A DNA stretch of 64,000 nucleotides, taken from assembly GCA_963846805.1 (NCBI GenBank), contig CAWJXH010000005.1, positions 186,001 through 250,000 of the forward strand, written 5' to 3'. Shown here in pieces: positions 27,912 through 36,270 of the stretch. A model generated the notes under the pieces. That model ran no database searches and was not told where the DNA came from. It saw only the letters and a program-made list of their open reading frames with translations. This DNA comes from Fen-1038 sp963846805 (lineage in GTDB: Bacteria > Chloroflexota > Anaerolineae > Anaerolineales > Villigracilaceae). The position numbers were made by a program, and so were the translations under genes. How positions within the stretch are numbered: position 1 is the stretch's first letter; each line of letters begins with the position of its first letter.

Positions 27912-28817
27912 CTATGTCCCTGGCGGTGCGGTGGCGACGTAGTTCTCATGGATCAGATCACAGTTTACATTGGAGTAAGTCCTGTGATCCGGGCTGAATG
28001 TCCAGGGATGAACCTTCGCCTTGCTCGGAATCACTGTGCCCGACCAGCCCGCTGGCACAGTGAAGGAATAGGTGCCGTTCGGATCCGTTGCCACCGTTCC
28101 ATCTCCATAGTTGATGGTCACGGCTTCCGGTCCCGCGTGACCCGAGATGGTGACCTCGTTTCGCGATTCCTTATGACAGGCGGTGGCGGCCGCGACGGCT
28201 CCGACGTTGATCTGAACATATGGATAATCCCCAAACGGTTGCCCGTTGCCATTGTGCATCCGCCAGGTACCTTTGTAGGCGCCTGCCGACATGGGCGCGA
28301 CCAGGTTCACCGAGATCGACGCTTGCTGTCCAGCCGGAACCGGGCTCTGGAGGGCAACGTCGCTTCCGCCCATCTGGTCACCGCTATCAAAGGCAAGTTG
28401 GTAGCTGGTACTCCAGGCACAAGTTCCATTGTTCTGCAGCACCCAGGTCTTGATGAACTTCGACCCCGCAGCGATGACTGTTCCGTCGGGGATGGTTGCG
28501 TCCGACACATAAACCGAACTATCGCACGCCGTTTGCCCGCTCGAGGTAACCGCGGGGCTGGCAAGGGCGGTTTGGGCAGATGGTGAGGATGGGGGCAGGC
28601 TGATTGACGGAGTGGGCAAGGGTGTGCGCGCGACTGGAGTCAATGCAAACTGCGCCGCCTGAGCCGAGAATGTCTGATAAGCCGCCGTGAAAATCGCTTG
28701 CGCGCTCAAAGTAGCTGCGGCGTCAGTGCTTGATGAACCGCAGGCGTTCAGCATCAAGAGCAATGGGGCACAGGCCAGCAAAAGCCAGCGCCAGGGTTTT
28801 CCTTTTCTGGTACGCAT
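27912..28817 (-). CDS. Lipoprotein with NBR1-type Ig-like domain, copy 1
   Basis: Exported lipoprotein: MRTRKGKPWRW then a hydrophobic run and LNAC lipobox near residue 26, a Ser/Pro/Thr-rich linker, then an Ig-like domain of the next-to-BRCA1 type (about 90-195): CDSSVYVSDATIPDGTVIAAG, FIKTWVLQNNGTCAWSTSYQL, PVPAGQQASISVNLVAP, GTWRMHNGNGQPFG. A second beta-rich C-terminal domain of about 95 residues (SGHAGPEAVTINYGDGTVATD) follows. Start chosen at ATG 28817, where the signal begins. A paralogue with the same linker and domain lies at 44869. Binding target unknown. Confidence 0.82.
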   Translation of the reverse strand: MRTRKGKPWRWLLLACAPLLLMLNACGSSSTDAAATLSAQAIFTAAYQTFSAQAAQFALTPVARTPLPTPSISLPPSSPSAQTALASPAVTSSGQTACDSSVYVSDATIPDGTVIAAGSKFIKTWVLQNNGTCAWSTSYQLAFDSGDQMGGSDVALQSPVPAGQQASISVNLVAPMSAGAYKGTWRMHNGNGQPFGDYPYVQINVGAVAAATACHKESRNEVTISGHAGPEAVTINYGDGTVATDPNGTYSFTVPAGWSGTVIPSKAKVHPWTFSPDHRTYSNVNCDLIHENYVATAPPGT

Positions 28818-28854
28818 GATCCAGTCAGGCAGGCTGCCGGGCCTTTGTCCCGGA

Positions 28855-28921
28855 CAAATTCCTCCCGAACGACATGGAGGATCCAATTGACTTATCCCCG
28901 GGCTTGTCCGGGAGGAATTTG
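28855..28921. terminator. Inverted repeat downstream of the GHMP kinase gene
   Basis: CAAATTCCTCCCG and its complement CGGGAGGAATTTG, 41 bases apart, with an extra CCGGGC/GTCCGG repeat inside. It may end the kinase operon or lie in the leader of the lipoprotein gene. No clear U-run, so weak as a terminator. Confidence 0.4.
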
Positions 28922-28928
28922 CTTAGGG

Positions 28929-29864
28929 TCAACTCCCGCCGATCGTCGCTCGAATAACCTTGTAACCTTCCCTGTCGAATGCCGAGGCGACCGTCTCCTG
29001 GAGCTTCTTGCCCGGAGTCAAGGAAACCATGTAACCTCCTCTGCCCCCTCCCGTGACCTTCGCTCCCAGCGCGCCTTTTTCGAGGGCGAGCTTGCACAGG
29101 TAGTCCAACTTCTCGTGAGAGAACTCCATCTCGCCCAGAAGCTTGTGATTTTCGGACATGATCTTTCCCACGGCTTTCAAGTCGCCGGCTTCCAGCGCCT
29201 TCTTCATCTCATGGGCCTGAGAGGTGATGGTGTCCAGGCGCGACCGGAAGAGTTTCGGATTTTCTTTCTTCTGCCTGTCGCTAAACTCATCCAGGAGAGC
29301 GGTGTTCGCCGTGATACCGCTGTTGGCTAAAACAACCTCAAAGGGCTTCGGGGTCTTGATCTTTTCAAAATGCTGTTCGCCCTTGATTAACTGGAAAAGG
29401 AGCAGCCCGCCGTACGTCGACGCGGTGTTGTCCACGCCGCTCGCAACCCCGTGATAGGGAAATTCACCCTGCCATGCCACCCGGTTGATTTCCTCGATCG
29501 AGCATCCAAGTTTGAATTCCTCGTTCAAGGCGCGCGCCAGCGAAACGCAGCTGGCTGCGCTGGCGCCTACGCCGCTTCCTGCGAGCAATGTTCCTGCATA
29601 AGTGATCTTGATCGGATTCTTCTTGACGTCGATCTTCATGACTTCGAGAATTCGGTCGATGGAGCGCGCCTGCTGCTCCTTCTTCTTTTCCTTGTACCCC
29701 GGAACTTCGATCCGGTTGTCTTCCAGGACCCACCCTCCGCCGGAGATCCTTTCCACAGTGGCTACCGTTTCGAAGGAAATTGCCGAAACGATCGCCGGAA
29801 CTTCTTCCAGCACAAACTGATCCCCTATCAGGATTGTTTTTCCATAACCCGTTCCTTTAGCCAT
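28929..29864 (-). CDS. GHMP kinase, mevalonate-kinase-like
   Basis: Sugar/isoprenoid kinase fold. Motif 2 is TLLAGSGVGASAASCVSLARALNE, motif 3 AKVTGGGRGGYMVSLT; the Asp in ASGVDNTASTYGG matches the catalytic loop of mevalonate kinase. Length 311 is that of archaeal-type mevalonate kinases. It would make mevalonate 5-phosphate in isoprenoid synthesis, but no other mevalonate-pathway gene is in view, and mevalonate-3-kinase or another GHMP substrate is possible. ATG 29864 overlaps the upstream DHH gene by eight bases. The pair is richer in Lys codons and lower in GC than its neighbours. Confidence 0.72.
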   Translation of the reverse strand: MAKGTGYGKTILIGDQFVLEEVPAIVSAISFETVATVERISGGGWVLEDNRIEVPGYKEKKKEQQARSIDRILEVMKIDVKKNPIKITYAGTLLAGSGVGASAASCVSLARALNEEFKLGCSIEEINRVAWQGEFPYHGVASGVDNTASTYGGLLLFQLIKGEQHFEKIKTPKPFEVVLANSGITANTALLDEFSDRQKKENPKLFRSRLDTITSQAHEMKKALEAGDLKAVGKIMSENHKLLGEMEFSHEKLDYLCKLALEKGALGAKVTGGGRGGYMVSLTPGKKLQETVASAFDREGYKVIRATIGGS

Positions 29865-31075
29865 TCTTTTCTCCTTGGATGATTTTTTCCATTTCGTCGA
29901 TCAATTTCTCTTCTTTACCGATGGCCACCGTGGTGGCCGCCGTCAGACTATGGCACGCATCGGAAAATCCCCCGAGCCTGGTGGTCGCCTCGGGAAGCAA
30001 TATGTTGAGGCCCATTGCGCGGCCCGCCCTGATTTCCGCTTCCATCGCAGGAGATACCCTCATGGAAATCTTGACCTCTTTGAACGAAATCGGGGCAAAG
30101 CCCGGGATTTCGTCCGGAATGATCTGAAATCCCGCGAGGTATTTCTTCGGGTCGATGAGATCTGTAACTCTGATTGTGTCACAGAAGGCCCCGATCATTT
30201 TTACCCCCATCGGGAAGAGGCGCTTCTCGACATGAAACCATTGAATGTGCGGCGCTTGTTTCATGCCGCCGGCCTTGAGCCTCGCGATCTCTTCGTCAAA
30301 TACTTTCGTCCTGATGGCTTTTAGGTCCTCTACCATCTTGTCCGACTCGGGAGATACTCCTTCCAGACAGAACTCTCACCCCCATGTCCGGCCCGTTCTT
30401 ATAATAGCCCACTCCCCCCAGGACATCCAGATAGTCGCCGAATTCAATACAGTCGACCTGCCCCTTTGGAGTTGTCAACAGGTACTGCTCTCCCGCTCCT
30501 TGCGGCTTGATCTCCATCCGGCCTTGTTGTACGGCTTCAAGTGCAACTTCGCGGTTTTGGCTAACCAGCCGGCCGTCCACAAAAAAACCGTCTCCTACCG
30601 CTCCGACGGCCGCGATATGAGCCAGGTCCCGGTTTACCGGATCAAGCGTCCGCGCAAAAAGATAGCATGTGGTCGAGCCGGAAATATCTCTGTCACCTTT
30701 CAATCCAAATAGATCAGGGTCAAGATTGATGACTCTGGGATCGTTGGAAGCTTCGGCTACATGATGATCCAGGATCAGAGTCAAATTCCTTCCCCTGTTC
30801 AATTCGGAAAGCATCGGCGCGATTCGACCCGCAAAGTCGGCAAAGATAAGAAGGCGTCCGTCCTGCTCGTAGACCTTCTTCAGCACGGCCGGATATGGCT
30901 TTTCGAGGCAGAAGCGCTGGACATGAAGTCCCTGCCTTTCCAATGCACGCGTGAGTATGGCTCCCGAAGTAAGCCCATCGGAATCATTGTGGTGAAAGAC
31001 CTGAACGGTCTTCTCAGGCCATTGTTGCATTTCCCGAATGGCACGTTCCATGGCGTTGATTAAGGTATCGAGCAT
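29857..31075 (-). CDS. DHH-family phosphoesterase, frame broken once
   Basis: Mn-dependent nuclease or phosphodiesterase of the RecJ/NrnA superfamily. Seen: VFHHNDSDGLTSGAIL near residues 25-40, FADFAGR, and LILDHHVAEAS, the DHH signature. The first frame loses sense near 30362; the +1 frame continues as LEGVSPESDKMVEDLKAIR and ends with GGFSDACHSLTAATTVAIG, a DHHA1-like C-terminus. Joined length is about 405. The break fits the general +1 pattern. Overall it resembles archaeal single-strand-exonuclease-like DHH proteins; true activity is unknown. Confidence 0.78.
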
Positions 31076-31627
31076 TATTCTCCTTTGCCTGATTGATCAC
31101 CGAGGAATCCCGGAAGACCTGTGACCGGAATCAAGACAATTGAAAAGGGTTCAGGTTGGGGCGTGTGCCCATAGAATCGCACGGAAAAAACAGGGATTGG
31201 CGGGTTCCATCATTTCAGATGCAAGGATCCTACTGCCGATGCCATCAAAGGACATCAAGCAGCTCGGAAAACCGCTGGTAAAGCGAGGCGGTTCGTGAAG
31301 ATGTGAAATTGTCTTCTGCCCCTTCGCCTGCGCTAAATGGCAGGCACACCCGAATCTCAAATCTCAATTGAAAAGCGCTTTGGAAATCCCCCGGCTTGGG
31401 AAAATAACAGGATCATTGACGTGCCCCATGCGATAAGCAAAATCGGGCGGGATTATACCCCTCAGGCAGGCTGATTGGCGTTATTTTTGCATTGAATTTC
31501 GTCACGATTTGGCTATGACACGTTCAATGTTTGTTTCAACGTGGCAGAAAAGCCGGATGGTTCCCGAAAGCCGTCCCTTGATTCAGCCGCTTCTGAGATT
31601 CAAACTCTTCGGTCTCACCGCAAACCG
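31076..31627. other. Intergenic region, 550 bp, no gene seen
   Basis: Only short frames with no motif. No hairpin of terminator quality, tRNA or repeat was noticed. Confidence 0.45.
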
Positions 31628-34384
31628 CTACTTTGGCTCACGTTGCCACCAAATCCAGCCCGCTCCCCATCCGGCAAACAATCCGAACAGGGTGACGATC
31701 AATATTCCGCCGATTCCGTTTTCCGTCGAAAAGGCGTTGCTGCCCGGCAAGCCCAGGGCAATATAGTTGTAAGTCAATAGCCCGCCCGCCAGCGCGCACA
31801 ATCCCCATCGAACGCCCCAGCGCGTATTTTGAAGCCGGATTCCGGCCAGATAGATTAACGTCGTGCCAGCCAACAGCAGAAAAACGATCAGCAGCCAGGC
31901 CGAGAAGCGCGGCGCGCCCTGTGCCGAAACAAATCCATTTTCGGCGGCCAGTGTAGTGGGCGCGGTCTGTGTCTCAGCCGCCGGTGTGAGTTCGGGAATG
32001 ATGACGGTCACAGCCGCAGGTTGGCCGCCGCTCGAAACGTCCAGCTGGAGCACGTCCGATACCTTTGCCGGATCGCTGGTGGCGCGTATCTGAAGCAGCC
32101 CGGGTTTGTCCAATCCAAATGAAACCCGCGCCGATCCCTGCGTAGTGACTGAGTCTGCCTGCTGCAGGATGCCGCCGCCCTCTCCGGTGAGGGTCATGGA
32201 GAACTGAACCACGGTCCCGTCCGGCACCGGCTGCCCGTTATGATCCGAAATGGGTCCCGCGCGGATTGCAATTGTGTCGCCGATCTTAAAAAGTGGCACT
32301 GCGGTAGCCTGTGCCGTCGGCTGGTTCGTGGCAGTCTGCAAAGCCGAAATGTCCAGGCTCAATGGGATGATTTGGTTGGGATCGGGTGCGGTGATCGAGA
32401 TTAAATCGTATCCCAATCCGGCAATCGAGACCGGCGAGGCCCCGGTCGGCGTTAATTCCTGAAACAGCAGCCGCGCCGCGACCTCCACAAATGGAGGCTG
32501 TTTGCTGTACAGGGCATAATAAGCTGTGAGCCGTGAAATGTCTGTGGCATCCAGGTAGTACGGCGCTCCAAATGCGAAGAGAATGACGCGCTTATTGCGC
32601 AGCAGGTCCTGCTCTTGCGAAAGGAAATTGCTGATCAATTGTTGTTGCCCGCGGCTGGAATCGGTCATAGAGAAAACCACCCAGTCCGCAGGGTTGAGAT
32701 TGTCCGGCAAATACGGTGGGCTTTTCCCCGCAAGAAAACTGGCGGCATCGTCGAAAGTGTAGGACGACAGGCGGAAGGATGAAGTCTGCTTCCCGCTTTG
32801 AGGCCCGTAAAGTTGGACAATAGCCGTCTGGAGCGCATCCACGGCCAGCGGGGCTTCGGTCATACATGTGCTGCACTGTTGCACTTGTGATGTATCGGTG
32901 AAGAACACGATGTGGTCCCGGGCCTGAGGTGGGTTTGGCAGTAGTGTCGCAAGGTCCTGGGCATCGGGGCTGAGCAGGGTGGCTGCACGACGGGCCACGT
33001 CAAACGTCACCTGCTGCGACGTTCCCAATGCACTCAGATTCGCGCCCGAGGGCAGCACATTCTCGAATCTGAACGAATCGTAGAGATGATTTTTCAGAGT
33101 CAGAATCCGCAGGACTGATGCATCCACCCGCTGCGCGAAGGCAGGATCTTCCCGATACTTCTGCGCAAAGAAACCCAGGACTTCGAGGATCGTCGAATAA
33201 TTGTCTGGCTGGTCGCTCGCCACGATATTTCCCAGGTACAACAGGTCGTTTCCAGCAACGAATGCGTCCCGCGCTACGGTCGTCGCCGGGAAATCGGCGC
33301 CCGTCGAATAAAACTCCCTCACGGCCTTCGTGCCCAGGTCATCGCTGACGATGATGCCGCCGCCATCCCTCCAGGATGCCAGGCCTGGCAGGCTGAGGAT
33401 GGAGGATAGCGCTTGCGCATCGAAGCTCACGGGTTTGGTTGTCGCGCGGATGTTCCCCTGGAAACCCTGATAGCGTATGTGCGAAAGCAGCAGGCCGTCT
33501 GCCGTCGCCTGGGGCTCCGTCGCGCCCCCGGTTACAGCAAAAAACGGGGCGAGATCGAATTGCTTCAACTCGTCCAGCGACTTGCGCACCGTTGCCACTT
33601 CCTGATCGTCAGAACGGTCTGCGCTGCCGCGGCCCGGAAAATGTTTCGCCACCACAAGTATCCGATCTTGTGAGCCGGCATGAAGTCCACTTATATAGGC
33701 GCTGCCCATTGCGCCGACCCAGTACGGATCGCCTCCGAAGACACTCGTGCCCAGGTCATTCCCCGGCATGGGATTTGGCGTCTGAAGCACATCAAGCGAT
33801 GGACCGAAATACATGTTAATGCCGAGCGCAGAAAGCTCCCGACCCATGACCGTGCCAACATTTTTCGCCAGGTCTGTTGACCAGGTCGCGCCGATGGCCA
33901 TCTCCGAAGGAAGCGGAGTCAAGCCGCTTAGGATCTGATCCCCCGGCGCGCCGTCACCATCCTGTGATAAGGCAATCAGCAATGGTATGTACGCGTGCGT
34001 AATCGGTTGGCCCGTTTGAGGATCGAGGGGCGGATTGGTAGCGCTTGTCCACTCGGTTTCCTGCAAGGCTTGCGTCAGCTGGGAGGCCGCGGCTGTAGTT
34101 CCTGGCGCGGCCGCAAAATTATCATTGCCCGAACGCAAGACCACCCCGCCGATGTGATGATTGACGATCAGGTCATAGATCTGCGATTTGTTGCTCGTGT
34201 CCGTTCCGGTGAACGTCACGAGGAACAACTGTCCCACCCGCTCTTCAGGAGTCATTGACTGAAACAATTGACGGACCGGAGCGGGTGGCGTGCTGGTCTG
34301 CGCTTGAACCTCGGCTGGACTACCGTAGCCGGCAAGCACAAAGGCGGTGACCAGAAGTGCGAGGAAGAATCGTCTCAATCCCAT
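31628..34384 (-). CDS. Secreted membrane-anchored glycoside hydrolase family 3 protein
   Basis: 918 residues, NagZ-like GH3. N-terminal signal (FFLALLVTAFVLAG), then a TIM-barrel domain with SQDGDG, LGINMYFGPSLDV, KHFPGRGSADRSDD and the nucleophile Asp in GIIVSDDLG. A C-terminal sandwich domain follows, then a bacterial-Ig-like stretch (about 690-800) and two C-terminal membrane helices. NagZ enzymes have KHFPGHG and a DSH catalytic His; here the His is Arg and no DSH is seen, so the acid/base may differ or the enzyme may be altered. Likely acts on amino sugars of cell-wall material outside the cell; substrate is inferred. Confidence 0.85.
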   Translation of the reverse strand: MGLRRFFLALLVTAFVLAGYGSPAEVQAQTSTPPAPVRQLFQSMTPEERVGQLFLVTFTGTDTSNKSQIYDLIVNHHIGGVVLRSGNDNFAAAPGTTAAASQLTQALQETEWTSATNPPLDPQTGQPITHAYIPLLIALSQDGDGAPGDQILSGLTPLPSEMAIGATWSTDLAKNVGTVMGRELSALGINMYFGPSLDVLQTPNPMPGNDLGTSVFGGDPYWVGAMGSAYISGLHAGSQDRILVVAKHFPGRGSADRSDDQEVATVRKSLDELKQFDLAPFFAVTGGATEPQATADGLLLSHIRYQGFQGNIRATTKPVSFDAQALSSILSLPGLASWRDGGGIIVSDDLGTKAVREFYSTGADFPATTVARDAFVAGNDLLYLGNIVASDQPDNYSTILEVLGFFAQKYREDPAFAQRVDASVLRILTLKNHLYDSFRFENVLPSGANLSALGTSQQVTFDVARRAATLLSPDAQDLATLLPNPPQARDHIVFFTDTSQVQQCSTCMTEAPLAVDALQTAIVQLYGPQSGKQTSSFRLSSYTFDDAASFLAGKSPPYLPDNLNPADWVVFSMTDSSRGQQQLISNFLSQEQDLLRNKRVILFAFGAPYYLDATDISRLTAYYALYSKQPPFVEVAARLLFQELTPTGASPVSIAGLGYDLISITAPDPNQIIPLSLDISALQTATNQPTAQATAVPLFKIGDTIAIRAGPISDHNGQPVPDGTVVQFSMTLTGEGGGILQQADSVTTQGSARVSFGLDKPGLLQIRATSDPAKVSDVLQLDVSSGGQPAAVTVIIPELTPAAETQTAPTTLAAENGFVSAQGAPRFSAWLLIVFLLLAGTTLIYLAGIRLQNTRWGVRWGLCALAGGLLTYNYIALGLPGSNAFSTENGIGGILIVTLFGLFAGWGAGWIWWQREPK

Positions 34385-35331
34385 GCCTCTGCCGCGTACT
34401 GCCCGATGATCTTCTCATGGACTTCTGGCTGCACATTCCCGCCTGAAATAATCACCACCGACGGCCGCGGCCCTACGCTGCCCTCCAATATGCATGCCAG
34501 TCCGACGGCCGCTGAGCCCTCGATTTTTTCATGATAGACATACCACGCAAAGGCGATTGCTCTTGCTATCTCTTCTTCACTTACCACCAGGAAATCATCC
34601 ACGTATTTCTCGATCATCGGAATGGTAACCGAGCCTTCTTCCACCGGGCCGCTTAGCCCGTCGGCTAAAGTCGGCAAATCCTCAACCCCTTCCTGGCTAT
34701 GACGATGGAAGAGGCTGTCTGTGAAAGACGAGGCCGCGGCTTGTACCCCGATCAGCTTCGGGCGCGGATTCAGCCTGGTGAACAACGTTCCAAAGGCAGA
34801 AATTAATCCTCCTCCGCCCGTTGGGATGATCCAATTGGCTATGGGAACGCTGACGCTCCGCAATATTTCCAATCCGATCGTGCCTTGGCCTGCAATCACC
34901 TGCCCATCATTATAGGGTGAAACAAACACCTTTCGTTCCTGTTGCGCGTAACGGCGCGCCGTGGCCTCGGCCTCCGCGTACCCGCCTTCTACAATGTGGA
35001 TTTGCGCTCCAAGGCTCCCCATCGCCTCGACCTTGGTAGGCACCGCGTGATCCGAGACAAAGACCTCCACGGGTGCGCCGACAAGCCGTCCGGCCAGGGC
35101 AACGCCCTGTCCATGGTTTCCGGCCGATGCCGCCACCAGTCCTGCCCTTGTTTCCCATTGTTCCATGGATAATATCTTGTTCAGCGCCCCCCGTGGTTTG
35201 AATGATCCGGTCACCTGACGGTTCTCCCACTTCAGGTACACCGCCCTCTCCGGATCGTATGTCAGCGGCGTTTGCCGAATGTGTGGAGCAATGCGCACTT
35301 CCGCCTGCTCCAGCCACTCGTAGGGGATCAT
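34375..35331 (-). CDS. PLP-dependent threonine/serine dehydratase-like enzyme
   Basis: Fold-type II PLP enzyme. PLP Lys lies in TGSFKPRGALNK; SAGNHGQGVALAG binds phosphate/substrate; PTGGGGLISAFG is the Gly loop; a Ser/Gly segment near the end (VIISGGNVQPE) completes the site. Length 318 fits IlvA-like catabolic dehydratases or serine racemases without a regulatory ACT domain. ATG 35331 overlaps the stop of the GDPD gene (ATGA); the longer upstream frame is out-of-family. The 3' end overlaps the GH3 start by about 10 bases, so these are one operon. Confidence 0.9.
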   Translation of the reverse strand: MIPYEWLEQAEVRIAPHIRQTPLTYDPERAVYLKWENRQVTGSFKPRGALNKILSMEQWETRAGLVAASAGNHGQGVALAGRLVGAPVEVFVSDHAVPTKVEAMGSLGAQIHIVEGGYAEAEATARRYAQQERKVFVSPYNDGQVIAGQGTIGLEILRSVSVPIANWIIPTGGGGLISAFGTLFTRLNPRPKLIGVQAAASSFTDSLFHRHSQEGVEDLPTLADGLSGPVEEGSVTIPMIEKYVDDFLVVSEEEIARAIAFAWYVYHEKIEGSAAVGLACILEGSVGPRPSVVIISGGNVQPEVHEKIIGQYAAEAWD

Positions 35332-36080
35332 GTCCGCCTCCCAAGTGTCTGCACCGCCAGTCGCGGATCCTTCGTGATGATGCCGTCTACGTTCCATTCC
35401 TTGAGCCGGGCGATTTGCTCTGCGGTGTTTACGGTCCACACGTGAATTCTTCGCTTGAGTCGATGAACGCGCCTCACTTGCTGCGCGTCGACGTCGGTCA
35501 CAAAAGGGTGCAGGGCAGCATACTCGCCGAATGTAAACCCAAATGAACGCGCCCAGGCCCCCGTCCAACCGCTCGCCGCCAACAGGCCGCGCGGTACGTC
35601 CGGGAGCAGGCCTGCGGCTTTCCTGAGATTGGAGCCCAGGAAAGAAGAAAAGAGGATGCGTTTCTCCAACGCGTGTGCTTTGACCAGGTCGCAGACTCTC
35701 TCCACCAGTGGATCGCGAGGCGTCATGTAGTTGGTCAGCTCTATGTTGATGTACATCTTCTTTCCGACGGCTTCAAATACCTCTTCGAGCAGCGGGATTT
35801 TTTCGCCGCGGAATTTGTCGGAAAAGGAACTGCCGGCGTCCAGCGCGCGCAATTCCGATAGGGTTTTCTGTGAAAGCCGGCCCTTGCCGTTCGTTGTGCG
35901 CTCGAGTGTGCGGTCGTGGAATACTATGATCTTGCCGTCTGCGCTCAGTTTTGCATCGAGCTCCACTGCATCCGCGCCGAGTGAGGCGGCGAGTTCAAAT
36001 GATGCAAGAGTATTTTCTGGTGCATAGGCGGCGGCGCCGCGATGGGCGAAGATTATCGGCGGAGGCAGATCAGACAGCAT
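35328..36080 (-). CDS. Glycerophosphodiester phosphodiesterase
   Basis: Hydrolyses glycerophosphodiesters to sn-glycerol 3-phosphate. Motifs: FAHRGAAAYAPENTLASFELA (HR...PENT), a Glu-Asp pair VELDAKLSADGKIIVFHD, RTTNGKG, and the C-terminal VWTVNTAEQIARL and DGIITKDP. No signal peptide, so cytosolic. ATG 36080 is preferred: a TATAAT box ends six bases upstream, so the message may be leaderless. Confidence 0.93.
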   Translation of the reverse strand: MLSDLPPPIIFAHRGAAAYAPENTLASFELAASLGADAVELDAKLSADGKIIVFHDRTLERTTNGKGRLSQKTLSELRALDAGSSFSDKFRGEKIPLLEEVFEAVGKKMYINIELTNYMTPRDPLVERVCDLVKAHALEKRILFSSFLGSNLRKAAGLLPDVPRGLLAASGWTGAWARSFGFTFGEYAALHPFVTDVDAQQVRRVHRLKRRIHVWTVNTAEQIARLKEWNVDGIITKDPRLAVQTLGRRT

Positions 36081-36086
36081 GCGCCC

Positions 36087-36092
36087 ATTATA
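36087..36092 (-). promoter_or_regulatory. -10 element, near-leaderless promoter of the GDPD gene
   Basis: Minus-strand TATAAT, six bases before ATG 36080; TTGATC lies 15 bases upstream as a possible -35. Confidence 0.5.
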
Positions 36093-36270
36093 CAATACAC
36101 GTTTGGGGATCAATCTCCGTTACTCATCTACTGCCCATTTTGCGCAGACTTTCCCCGCTGTTGCCGAAGCAGTTCGATTGTTCCAACGGTCAAACGCTGT
36201 GACGCAACCGCTTCTTGAAATCCTAGGTCGCGCTTTCTCGCATCCGGATCGCCCCCGCGACCCCCCCAGG

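Noticed and set aside
27668..27997. Possible small gene before the first Ig-like lipoprotein
   Set aside because: Composition is random-like, there is no SD and it runs into the antisense of the lipoprotein gene.
29857..30336. Separate 159-residue gene beginning MVEDLKAIR
   Set aside because: It is the C-terminal part of the DHH phosphoesterase after a +1 break; it contains the DHHA1-like end.
35332..35568. N-terminal extension of the PLP dehydratase
   Set aside because: It is the antisense-like shadow of the GDPD gene; ATG 35331 with an ATGA overlap matches the family start.
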